From positions 1 to 10,326 of the forward strand of contig WHUX01000786.1 in NCBI GenBank assembly GCA_015179025.1: 10,326 nucleotides of DNA, written 5' to 3'. Under the pieces are notes generated by a model, which was not told where the DNA came from, searched no databases, and saw nothing but the letters and a program-made list of their open reading frames with translations. This DNA is from Terfezia claveryi. Lineage: Eukaryota > Ascomycota > Pezizomycetes > Pezizales > Pezizaceae. The translations under genes and the position numbers were made by a program. Shown here one piece after another: positions 1-7,219 of this stretch; position 1 is the stretch's first letter; the number at the start of each line of letters is the position of its first letter.

Positions 1-176
1 AACTTCAAAACCTCTATTAAACAAGTCTTCTAGTCCTAGCTCTTCTACTGTCGCATTAATTATTAAATTGTGAGGTTTAAGAACAACTTGATTTTGAAAC
101 CTTATACATTTATCTCCTTCCTTTGGAAGGTCTCCTGACCTTCTTGTTAATGGATCTGGTTTTCCCCCTGCTTTAC
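1..176 (-). pseudogene. Element B pol fragment: end of RNase H and linker toward integrase
   Basis: Read on the minus strand from 174 to 1 this is open for 58 codons. It begins with the tail of a gypsy RNase H domain ([17 protein letters not shown]), followed by a variable stretch leading to the integrase zinc-binding domain, which lies outside the window. Element A's own pol has the matching motif at about 4600-4645 ([16 protein letters not shown]), so the assignment rests on two independent copies. The piece belongs to the same pol gene as the minus-strand RNase H at 7215-7679: removing element A and one TTTAC copy joins the two in frame at the codons for Leu-Gly-Lys-Ala. It is a gene fragment only because A was inserted and because the window ends. 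No stop or frameshift is visible in it. Confidence 0.88.
172..176. repeat. Left target site duplication of element A (TTTAC)
   Basis: TTTAC directly precedes the TGTTA that opens the 5' LTR, and the same five bases directly follow the TAACA that closes the 3' LTR (7215-7219). Ty3/gypsy integrases commonly make 5-bp duplications, so this marks one intact insertion event. Confidence 0.92.
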
Positions 177-343
177 TGTTACGAACCCTCTCGAATCACG
201 ATCCTGACCCCGATCGATATCGCCGGCAACCCACGCACTTGCCAAAGTATATCATGTGACTATGTTCTCGACCCTGCCTCTCCTGGCTAGCCACATCCGA
301 CCGCATCCCGGAAGTCCTAGTCGCTCGCTTATGGATTTGACAC

Positions 344-636
344 TTGAGAGTCGAACCAAAACTGGCAGACTCTCAAACTAGGAAATACCCTGGAAAACCT
401 CGAACCCTATTTTGACCCAGACCTTATTTGAGAGTCGAACCAAAACTGGCACGACTCTCAGATTTAGGAAATACCCCGGAAACCCTCGAACCCTATTTTG
501 ACCCAAACCTTATTTGAGGGTCGAACCAAAACTGGCACGACTCTCAGATTTAGGAAATACCCCGGAAACCCTCGAACCCTATTTTGACCCAGACCTTATT
601 TGAGAGTCGAACCAAAACTGGCACGACTCTCAGATT
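344..636 (+). repeat. 86-bp tandem repeat array in U3 of the 5' LTR (3 full units plus a partial)
   Basis: Units start at 344 (84 bp, with small indels), 428, 514 and 600 (partial, 37 bp). Each starts TTGAGAGTCGAACC and carries an inverted repeat, TGAGAGTCG / CGACTCTCA, with a 14-nt spacer. It is perfect at 429-460 and 601-632, shortened to 8 bp in the first unit, and has one mismatch in the third. The array lies upstream of the TATA box, where an enhancer or silencing element would sit; that role is inference. Confidence 0.93.
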
Positions 637-881
637 GGGAACAACCTGCTCTCGCTCAAAACTCTTTCTTTAGCTTATCAGAAATTTCACCTTCGCTTAT
701 GTACAATTCTTTAGGTCTTCTGTTCGTACCAGCGTTATCCATTATTGCCAGACGCCTCTTCTCGACGATCTCACAGGATCCGTGTATCCGTGAGCTGGCT
801 TGCGTGTTCATCTTCCGTTATGCTTTGTCTAGACCATTGTGTTAGCCAAAAAGGTGTTGTTCAAGATGGAGACAGGATCTC

Positions 882-889
882 TATAAAAG
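882..889 (+). promoter_or_regulatory. TATA box of the 5' LTR promoter
   Basis: TATAAAAG is followed 42 bp later by the presumed transcript start near 931. It is identical in the 3' LTR (6859-6866). There is no ATG between 869 and the gag start at 1277, as expected if transcription begins just downstream of this box. Confidence 0.75.
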
Positions 890-930
890 AAGCCTGTTCT
901 TGCCGTCTGTATTCTGTTTCTTTCTTCCCC

Positions 931-939
931 ACGCAACAA
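931..939 (+). promoter_or_regulatory. Probable transcript 5' end acting as self-primer
   Basis: ACGCAACAA is the exact reverse complement of TTGTTGCGT at 1241-1249, just inside the LTR. In Tf1 the first 11 nt of the mRNA fold back on the primer-binding site and are cleaved to prime minus-strand synthesis. The position here, 49 bp after the start of the TATA box, fits a transcript start. The 3' LTR has the same bases at 6908-6916. Confidence 0.6.
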
Positions 940-1086
940 CTTGTCTACCTTCCTGTACCTAGTTGTTATACGAATATATCTGCACCACTGTTCTTGAGTG
1001 TAGCTCAGACTACCTCGCCTTCTCGACCTTGACCTCGATACCTCGCTCGACTTTGGTTTTGCCTGAAGTCCCTAGATACCTGATCA

Positions 1087-1110
1087 CACACGTAGAACTC
1101 CCTACGTGTG
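1087..1110. repeat. Perfect 9-bp inverted repeat in R-U5
   Basis: CACACGTAG and CTACGTGTG flank a 6-nt loop. The repeat is conserved base for base in the 3' LTR (7063-7086). It lies inside the predicted transcript leader, where a U5 stem-loop is needed for self-priming in Tf1; the same role here is inference. Confidence 0.75.
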
Positions 1111-1132
1111 CGATACCTCGACACTCGCATCC

Positions 1133-1154
1133 ATCACCTGCGATCACAGGTGAT
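1133..1154. repeat. Perfect 8-bp inverted repeat in R-U5
   Basis: ATCACCTG and CAGGTGAT flank a 6-nt loop. In the 3' LTR (7109-7130) both arms are unchanged and the only difference (C to T) falls in the loop. Confidence 0.7.
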
Positions 1155-1205
1155 ACCCCGAACCAGAATAAGTCATTGTTTACCGCGTCGACGCGGGAAT
1201 CCCCT

Positions 1206-1231
1206 CACAACCTCCGTCCACAACCTCCGTC
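1206..1231. repeat. 13-bp tandem duplication at the LTR end
   Basis: CACAACCTCCGTC occurs twice in a row, seven bases before the LTR terminus. The 3' LTR has the same arrangement (7182-7207) with one G to A change. It may lie within the integrase contact region, but that is not shown. Confidence 0.75.
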
Positions 1232-1240
1232 CATAACATT

Positions 1241-1249
1241 TTGTTGCGT
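1241..1249 (+). promoter_or_regulatory. Primer-binding site (self-priming type)
   Basis: TTGTTGCGT lies two bases after the 5' LTR end. No TGG, the complement of a tRNA CCA end, is found here, so a tRNA primer is unlikely. The site pairs over nine bases with 931-939. A primer ending at 939 would be extended directly into the LTR. Confidence 0.62.
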
Positions 1250-1276
1250 CATATATAGTCTCCGCTACAAATAAAT

Positions 1277-2460
1277 ATGTCCGAAGCATGTATGGAGGCC
1301 TCCGGCTCCGCTCCACCTTCTGAAATTGCTATGTGGCACACCTTGGTCGCTGCCCTCTGAACTGACAATACCCCTCCTTCTGCTCTACCACATATTCCTG
1401 CAGGAACTTCCGCCTCGTTTTTCACCGCCATTCATGCAGCCCATGGTGCCGGCATACAGTCAGCACATGGAGTACCATCAACTTTCGCTCAACCACTCAC
1501 AGGTACTTCTACCTCAACTGAGTCACTCTGGATCTATTATAACTGCGGATATCTATATGGCTTAACCCTCCCAAGCCTCCTCCATGACCGTGCTTCAGCG
1601 CCTACCTCCACTCATGCCTCTAAAGTCCATGAGCCTGAGAATTTTGATGGCACTCGATTAAAATTCACTCGATTTCTCACCAAGCTTTCTTTGGTGTTCT
1701 CCTCCAATCCCTCTCGATATACTAGTGAAGCAGCCAAAATTGCCTATGCTGCTTCCTACCTCTCTGGATCTGCTGCCGATTGGTTTGAGCCCCACCTCAA
1801 CAAAACAAGTGGGACCGTTGATTTCCCTACTTATGAAGCCTTTGCTAAGGCATTGAAAAATACCTACGACAATCCCGATACTCACGCCACTGCAGAACGC
1901 AAATTGCTTAATCTCCGCCAAGGAGACCGCGATTGTTCCTCTTACCATGCTGAGTTTGCAACTCATGCGACAATTTTAGCCTATGATGATAGGACTAAAA
2001 TATCCTTCTTTTCCAACGGGGCTAATACCGGGCTCAAAACAGCCCTTTCCTATCAAGCCTCTCCCCCAAAATCTTTCGACGAATTTGTCCAGCTTTGTAT
2101 TAAGCTGGACAACCGCGCTAAACTCCTACGCACCCAACACCCTCTTAGAGCCTCGGCTCCAACCAATCCACGACACCTACCCATTCACCAGCCCCTTCTA
2201 CTTCGGTTGGTACCGCTGCTGGACCCATGGACCTTTCGACCACAACGAAAAAGTGTGGACCCTTAACCCCCGAAATCCGCAAACACCACAGAGACAATAA
2301 CCTGTGTATGTATTGTGGAGGATCTGGTCATTGGGCGACAGTCTGCCCGGTCTCAGCCAAAAATAAAAAGTTGGCTGTAGCCGGTACTACCCCCACTACC
2401 TCTCCCTATACCACTACCGACAATCTCTTTGAGTTGTCAAAAAACGAACGTACTCTTTGA
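1277..2460 (+). pseudogene. gag: Element A gag (capsid and CCHC nucleocapsid), broken
   Basis: Gag forms the virus-like particle and packages element RNA. The ATG at 1277 is the first in the predicted transcript. Its frame runs to about 2150 with a single in-frame TGA (1358-1360, codon 28), possibly a former CGA. The capsid part has the Retrotrans_gag pattern: an alanine-rich helix with ADWFEP near 1775, then ERKLLNLRQGDRD and a hydrophobic C-terminal helix. Between about 2148 and 2226 the frame changes. The nucleocapsid then reads GPMDLS (about 2221) and one CCHC knuckle, CX2CX4HX4C, at 2305-2346. It ends at TGA 2458-2460. The last frame change, into pol, is probably programmed (see 2439-2485). 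As written gag is inactivated by the stop and one indel. Confidence 0.88.
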
Positions 2461-2485
2461 TCAATGATGGCCAATCAGAGAGTGC
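2439..2485 (+). promoter_or_regulatory. Candidate programmed -1 frameshift signal between gag and pol
   Basis: A_AAA_AAC at 2439-2445 is in the correct gag phase (tcA AAA AAC). After a 4-nt spacer, 2450-2461 can pair with 2474-2485: 12 bp including two G-U pairs, with a 12-nt loop. A -1 slip moves exactly into the protease frame. That frame opens only after TGA 2430-2432, and gag stops at 2458-2460, so the shift must fall within 2433-2457, where the heptamer sits. A second small hairpin (CCAGG/CCTGG, 2485-2500) abuts the first. Confidence 0.72.
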
Positions 2486-3060
2486 CAGGATGCAACCTGG
2501 TGCCATCAATCCTGTCCATGACCCTGTCCATGTATTTAATTCATTTTCTGTTTTGAAGGAAGTCCACTTAGAAGGTACTGGTTATGTATTACCTTTGGTT
2601 TCTCGTAAGTCCCGTCAACGACTAGCTCGTCAACGGCGCCTTGCGAATGCATTGCGAATTTCTAGAATTGCTGTGCTTTCTGCTGATTGTCATGATTTGG
2701 GGTCTGAAGACCCACTTGCTTTGCCGTGTATAGTCAATGAAGAGCTTTCTGCCACGTGCATGGTAGACTCGGGAGCTAGCTCCCAGTTTATCGATATTGA
2801 CTATGCCATGAATATGAACTTGCCATTGGACGTGAAAAACAAGCCGGAAGATCTCGTACTTGCTGATGGGAAACCTTCACCTATCGGAAAAATACACACA
2901 CTTGCACCTTGAAACTCTCTATCGACCAACATCAAAAACCCTCATATTCCATGTTACCAAGTTAGCCGGATGGGACTTGATTGTGGGAAAAACATGGCTT
3001 AGGCGACACAACCCAATGATTGACTGGTCAGTTAATACCATCTCCTTCGCCTCCGGATTT
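2439..3060 (+). pseudogene. pol: Element A pol: aspartic protease, frameshifted
   Basis: The retropepsin-type protease cuts Gag and Pol apart inside the particle. From the -1 frame the reading is open to the TGA at 2910-2912. A basic stretch (about 2600-2650) comes first, then the catalytic DSGA (2766-2777) in a CMVDSGASSQFID context, then VLADGK. The frame changes twice at about 2895-2935, once in an AC repeat and once in an A5 run. The second half, with GWDLIVGKTWLRRHNP (about 2966-3015), resumes in another frame. Both catalytic-site and flap-side motifs are visible, so only the small indels break it. Element B's protease has the same IDQHQ and LG.PWLR landmarks. Confidence 0.85.
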
Positions 3061-4150
3061 TGCCATGCCCATTGCCTACCAACCTGCCCTCCGAAAACAC
3101 CTCCCGCGACTAACCCACTTCGGATATCAATTATTTCCAGAGCAGCTTTTCGGGTTGCTATCAAGGACCCGGATGCTCGCCTCTGTATTGCAGCAATATA
3201 TGCCTCCGTTGACGAGGATGAGTCCGTTGAACCTGCTGCTAAATTGGTTCCTTCTGAATATCATGATTATCTTGCTCTCTTTTCAGAAAAAGAAGCTCGA
3301 ATACTACCCCCACATCGATACGTTGACCATGCTATCCCTTTGCAAGAAGGAGCCAAACCTTCTTTTGGCTGCATGTACTCTATGTCTGACTCAGAACTCA
3401 AGGAAGTACACAAATAGATCGACGAGAATTTATCCAAATCCTTCATACGAGCCAGTTTTTCTTCTGCAGCCTCTCCGGTCCTATTTGTCAAAAAAAAGGA
3501 TGGTTCCTTACGTCTATGTATCGACTACCATGCTCTAAATGATATCACGATTAAGGATAGAAACCCGCTACCTCGCATCGAAGAAACCCTGAACCAGATT
3601 CGAGGATGCAAATACTTTACACGCCTCGATTTACGTGCATGCTTCAACCAAATCCGAATTAAAGAAGGTGATGAGTGGAAAACTGCCTTCCGCACTCGGT
3701 ACGGACTTTTTGAATTTCTAGTTATGCCCTTTGGGTTGACTAATGCCCCTGCTACCGCTCAACGATTCATGAATGATACCCTCCGTGAATACCTCGATAT
3801 CTTCTGTGTATGCTATATCGACGACATTTTGATTTACTCAAGGAATCTAAAAGAACATAAGGAACAGGTGCGAAAGGTTCTCCAAAAACTCAAGGAATCT
3901 GGGTTATTTATAAAACCAGAGAAATGCGAATTCTCGGTTGAGAAAACCTCATTCTTGGGATTTATCATCTCTGAGTATGGCTTGGAAATGGACCCCGAGA
4001 AGGTTAATGCAGTTCTTAATTGGGAGACCCCTCGTTCTGTTAAGGATATCCAGTGTTTTCTTGGATTTGCCAATTTTTACCGCAGGTTTATCAATAAGTA
4101 TTCTGCTCTTTGCCAACCTCTTTTTAACTTGCTTCGAAAAGATGTTCCTT
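3061..4150 (+). pseudogene. pol: Element A pol: reverse transcriptase, one nonsense codon
   Basis: RT copies the element RNA into DNA. One frame is open from about 2935 to 4450 apart from TAG at 3415-3417, where homologues, including element B, have Trp; this is a likely TGG to TAG change. After a linker (LVPSEYHDYLALF, about 3245) come LPPHRYVDHAI (about 3307) and [12 protein letters not shown] (about 3484). Motif A follows in [12 protein letters not shown], with its catalytic Asp at 3628-3630. Next are [10 protein letters not shown] (about 3721) and the catalytic YIDD box at 3814-3825, whose Asp pair is intact. The thumb/connection motif [11 protein letters not shown] is near 4057. All three catalytic aspartates are present. 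Confidence 0.92.
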
Positions 4151-4718
4151 TTGTTTGGAATTCTTCATGTGAAGAGGTTTTTAAACTTCTCAAGGAAACC
4201 TTCACCTCCGCACCCATCCTCCGCCATTTCGACCCTGAGCTCGAGACCTTGGTCGAAACGGACGCCTCAGATTATGTCACCTCCGGAATCCTGTCACAGA
4301 AACACCCAAAAGATGGGAAATTTGTTCTGCACCCAGTCGCATTTATTTCGGAAAAAATGTCACCCGCTGAATGCAATTATAGCATTGGAGATAAGGAATT
4401 GCTAGCAATCATTCTGGCTCTTGAAAAATGGCACATCTACTTAACCAGCTCCCACGACTGTTCACTATCCTCACCGACCATCACAACCTACAGAGCTTTA
4501 CCTCCAAAGCCTTGCTTTCACGCCGACAAGCTCGTTGGGCGCAGGAAATAGCCCAATATAACTTCAAGATTGTCTTCAGACCCGGCACCCAGAACACCAA
4601 AGCCGATGCACTCACCAGGAGATCTGGAGACCTCCCTGAGGAAGGGGATGGTCGTGCTCGCCCAACACATGCCCTAATACCTGCCAGAAATTTTCGCTTT
4701 CTGCAGCCTCAATGTTAA
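4151..4718 (+). pseudogene. pol: Element A pol: RNase H, one frameshift
   Basis: RNase H removes the RNA template strand and makes the polypurine primer. The acidic residues lie in ETDASDY (Asp at 4261-4263), DKELLAII (Glu at 4396-4398) and LTDHHNL (Asp at 4476-4478). The third is in a different frame because of a one-base loss near 4450, in a run of C (TCCCACG). The domain continues through [15 protein letters not shown] and FKIVFRPG into [16 protein letters not shown], a conserved joint before integrase. It ends at three successive stops, TAA TAA TGA (4716-4724), in the same frame; the next motif resumes just beyond, so a pair of compensating indels is likely. Confidence 0.88.
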
Positions 4719-5616
4719 TAATGAAGAATTCTTGCCGCCCTCAAGACTGACAAGCTCGCTCTCGAGATTATGCACGCCCTCAAGAACGGCGCCAGAAAAC
4801 ACCCGATAATCCCTTTGGCTGAATGTCAGCTCTCGGAGGGACTTATACTGTTAATGGTCTAGTTTATGTTCCTGACTCCCCGGAAATACACCTCCGCATT
4901 CTCCATACCTACCACGACCACCCAGCTGCGGGACACCCCGGTCAAGCAGCCACCTATGAATTGGTATCACGAGACTACTGGTGGCCAAAGATGCGCCAGA
5001 CCATAGCTCGATACCTTCGAAATTGTGATACCTGCGCCCGGATTAAACCAGCTCGCCATGCCCCTATGGATTGTTAAAACCACTTCAAGTTCATTTCGGA
5101 AGTGGTCATCTGTCTCCTTGGACCTTGTTACTGGCCTTCCCGTCTCAAATGGATTCGATGCCTTATTGGTTGTAGTTGACCGATTGTCAAAAATGGCACA
5201 CTATATACCTACAACACGGACGCCAATTCCAAGCAGATTGCTAACTCTTCTTTGATAATGTCTTTGCCTACACGGAATTCCCGATTCGATCGTCTCAGAC
5301 CGTGGCACTCAATTCGTATCCGAATTCACTCGCTCCTTGACCTCCCTCGTTGGGATTCAACAGAAGGTTTCAACAGCCTTCCACCCCCAGACTGATGGAC
5401 AAACGGAATGAATCAATGCCATCGCAGAACAATACTTGCGGGCTTATGTAATTATAACAAGACAACTGGTCCGAACTACTCACCATGGCCAAGTTTTCCT
5501 ACAACAATACCTTATCCTCGACCCTAGGTATCACCCCCTTTCAGGCTATGTACGGTGAAAATCCCAAAACCAGATCACTACGAACCCCGCCGCCAAGCTA
5601 CCCGCCCCCCAAGTGA
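4719..5616 (+). pseudogene. pol: Element A pol: integrase (HHCC and DD35E), several breaks
   Basis: Integrase inserts the double-stranded DNA copy, here with 5-bp staggered cuts. The linker (4735-4822) and the HHCC zinc domain (4823-5077) are in different frames. The zinc domain shows His at 4913 and 4934, YWWPKMR, and CX2C at 5024-5035. The catalytic core is mostly in one frame: first Asp in SLDLVTG (5121-5123), second in SDRGTQF (5298-5300), and Glu at 5406-5408. The spacing of 35 residues between the second Asp and the Glu is the gypsy DD35E triad. TGA at 5409-5411 follows directly, where relatives have Arg (CGA to TGA). Frames also change near 5222, 5250, 5278 and 5445-5460. The end of the core (WSELLTMAKFSYNN, LGITPFQAMYG) is at 5461-5616. 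Confidence 0.88.
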
Positions 5617-6173
5617 TCAAAGAATACGCGGACCGCCTTGCTGAGCTGGACGCCCATCTTCGATCAAAATGATCTGGGCATAAGCTACCTACTCCGAACA
5701 AGCTAATAAATCTCGGATTCCGGCCCCTAAGTTCAAATAGGGGATCAAGTGTAGTTACTTCGTGACATGTTAAAACAACTCGCCCATCGACAAAACTTGA
5801 CTTCAAGAAGTTGGGAAAATTCCGGATAATCCAGAAGGTCTCCTCCATGCCTATAAACTCGACCTCCCCGCATCTATGAAAATCCATCCCATTTTTCATG
5901 TCTCACTCCTCGAACCTGCCTCCACGGACCCCCTTCCTGGTCAAATCCAGCCTCCCCCACCACCTGTGATTATTGAGGATGAACCGAATGGGAAGTGGAC
6001 GAAATCGTCGACTCTCGTTTCCGCGGTCCACACTAGAATACCTTGCCCGTTGGGTAGGCTATGACGAGCTTACCTGGGAACCTGCCGATATGTTTTCGAA
6101 TGTGCCTAGTGTTGTGAAAAAATTCCACACTGCATACCCCTCAAAACCACGTCCTCGCACTCTACCTAAATGA
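5617..6173 (+). pseudogene. pol: Element A pol: GPF/Y-like module and C-terminal chromodomain, frameshifted
   Basis: The integrase tail starts with VIKEYADRLAELDAHL (5613-5670). A badly decayed basic linker of about 140 bp follows, then a GPF/Y-like stretch ending [12 protein letters not shown] (about 5879-5914). A proline-rich spacer (PPPPPVI, about 5952-5972) leads to the chromodomain, whose core [20 protein letters not shown] lies at about 6036-6095. Two one-base losses near 5985 and 6033 spread it over three frames. The last frame ends at TGA 6171-6173. In chromoviruses this domain binds methylated histone H3 and guides integration into heterochromatin. Insertion of A into another silent transposon would agree with that, though it does not prove it. 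Confidence 0.87.
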
Positions 6174-6238
6174 GTGGAATTTGAACTTGGTATCCTGCCT
6201 TGGATTCGCAGGAGCTCATCCTTGGAAGAGGGAGCTAC
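6174..6238 (+). promoter_or_regulatory. 3' untranslated strip with polypurine tract
   Basis: GGAAGAGGGAG at 6224-6234 is an 11-base all-purine run ending four bases before the 3' LTR (6239). It is the expected primer for plus-strand DNA. The CTAC gap before TGTTA is longer than the usual zero to two bases. The rest of this 65-bp strip shows no other feature. Confidence 0.8.
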
Positions 6239-6406
6239 TGTTACGAACCCTCTCGAATCACGATCCTGACTCCGATCGATATCGCCGGCAACCCACGCAC
6301 TTGCCAAAGTATATCATGTGACTATGTTCTCGACCCTGCCTCTCCTGGCTAGCCGACATCCGACCGCATCCCGGAAGTCCTAGTCGCTCGCTTATAGATT
6401 TGACAC

Positions 6407-6613
6407 TTGAGAGTCGAACCAAAACTGGCACGACTCTCAAACTAGGAAATACCTGGAAAACCTCGAACCCTATTTTGACCCGAACCTTATTTGAGAGTCG
6501 AACCAAAACTGGCACGACTCTCAGATTTAGGAAATACCCCGGAAACCCTCGAACCCTATTTTGACCCAGACCTTATTTGAGAGTCGAACCAAAACTGGCA
6601 CGACTCTCAGATT
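6407..6613 (+). repeat. 86-bp tandem repeat array in U3 of the 3' LTR (2 full units plus a partial)
   Basis: Units start at 6407, 6491 and 6577 (partial). All three carry the perfect 9-bp inverted repeat (6408-6439, 6492-6523, 6578-6609). Compared with the 5' LTR, one full unit is missing here or was gained there. Confidence 0.93.
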
Positions 6614-6858
6614 GGGAACAACCTGCTCTCGCTCAAAACTCTTTCTTTAGCTTATCAGAAATTTCACCTTCGCTTATGTACAATTCTTCAGGTCTTCTGT
6701 TGCACCAGCGTTATCCGTTATTGCCAGACGCCTCGTTCTCGACGATCTCACAGGATCCGTGTATCCGTGAGCTGGCTTGCGTGTTCATCTTCCGTTATGC
6801 TTTGTCTAGACCGTTGTGTTAGCCAAAAAGGTGTTGTTCGAGATGGAGACAGGATCTC

Positions 6859-6866
6859 TATAAAAG
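6859..6866 (+). promoter_or_regulatory. TATA box of the 3' LTR
   Basis: TATAAAAG is identical to the copy at 882-889. If active it would drive rightward transcription out of element A, antisense to element B's RNase H, RT, protease and gag. Confidence 0.6.
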
Positions 6867-7214
6867 AAGCCTGTTCTTGCCGTCTGTATTCTGTTTCTTT
6901 CTTCCCCACGCAACAACTTGTCTACCTTCCTGTACCTAGTTGTTATACGAATATATCTGACCACTGTTCTTGAGTATAGCTCAGACTACCTCGCCTTCTC
7001 GACCTTGACTTCGATACCTCGCTCGACTTTGGTTTCGCCCGAAGTCCCTAGACACCTGATCACACACGTAGAACTCCCTACGTGTGCGATACCTCGACAC
7101 TCGCGTCCATCACCTGCGATTACAGGTGATACCCCGAACCAGAATAAGTCGTTGTTTACTGCGTCGACGCGGGAATCCCCTCACAACCTCCGTCCACAAC
7201 CTCCATCCATAACA

Positions 7215-7219
7215 TTTAC
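7215..7219. repeat. Right target site duplication of element A (TTTAC)
   Basis: It is identical to 172-176 and directly follows the 3' LTR terminus TAACA. On the minus strand these bases (GTAAA) are part of element B's Gly-Lys codons, so the insertion split B's RNase H/integrase joint. Confidence 0.92.

Larger units (their letters stand above)
177..1238 (+). repeat. 5' LTR of element A (1062 bp)
   Basis: It starts TGTTACG and ends CCATAACA; the terminal five bases are inverted repeats (TGTTA/TAACA). It is 86 bp longer than the 3' LTR, exactly one unit of its internal tandem repeat. The U3 part (177 to about 930) holds the repeat array and a TATA box. The R-U5 part (about 931-1238) holds the self-primer, two perfect short inverted repeats and a 13-bp tandem duplication. 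By hand alignment it differs from the 3' LTR at about 20 positions (all transitions) plus six one-base indels. Short frames open inside it, such as 600-845, are not genes. Confidence 0.95.
177..7214 (+). mobile_element. Element A: full-length Ty3/gypsy retrotransposon with chromodomain (Tf1/sushi type)
   Basis: This is a 7038-bp LTR element in + orientation, nested in element B. Visible in order are the 5' LTR, a 38-bp leader with a self-priming site, gag, protease, RT, RNase H, integrase, GPF/Y module, chromodomain, polypurine tract and 3' LTR, all bracketed by TTTAC duplications. The order RT-RNase H-IN identifies Ty3/gypsy, and the C-terminal chromodomain together with a non-tRNA primer site places it with Tf1/sushi-like fungal elements. 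The coding part is broken by in-frame stops (1358, 3415, 4716, 5409) and several one-base frameshifts, so this copy is non-autonomous as written. Its cis signals (TATA, primer site, polypurine tract, LTR ends) look intact, so it could in principle be mobilised in trans by an intact relative. Confidence 0.95.
6239..7214 (+). repeat. 3' LTR of element A (976 bp)
   Basis: It starts TGTTACG and ends CCATAACA. It is collinear with the 5' LTR but has one fewer 86-bp unit. The TATA box, self-primer copy (6908-6916), both R-U5 inverted repeats (7063-7086, 7109-7130) and the 13-bp duplication (7182-7207) are all retained. The short frames at 6577-6822 and 6918-7223 are LTR noise. No AATAAA signal was found inside it. 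Confidence 0.95.

Noticed and set aside
344..636. CRISPR-like array
   Set aside because: The units are head-to-tail copies of the whole 86 bp with no unique spacers, and they sit in a retrotransposon LTR.
1239..1260. tRNA primer-binding site
   Set aside because: There is no TGG start and no recognisable tRNA 3' complement; the match to 931-939 is a better explanation.
600..1274. Overlapping open frames in the 5' LTR, with near-identical copies in the 3' LTR (6577-7223), as small genes
   Set aside because: They lie in LTR promoter and leader sequence, overlap in several frames, mostly lack an ATG in the transcribed part, resemble no protein, and are duplicated only because the LTR is.
1249..1966. 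Minus-strand frames 1249-1431 and 1658-1966, and similar ones opposite pol
   Set aside because: They are shadows of gag or pol on the other strand and show no domain.
2910..2912. End of a protease gene with a separate RT gene downstream
   Set aside because: Protease motifs continue past this TGA in other frames (TLIFHVTKL, GWDLIVGKTWLRR), so it is a stop exposed by small indels, not a gene end.
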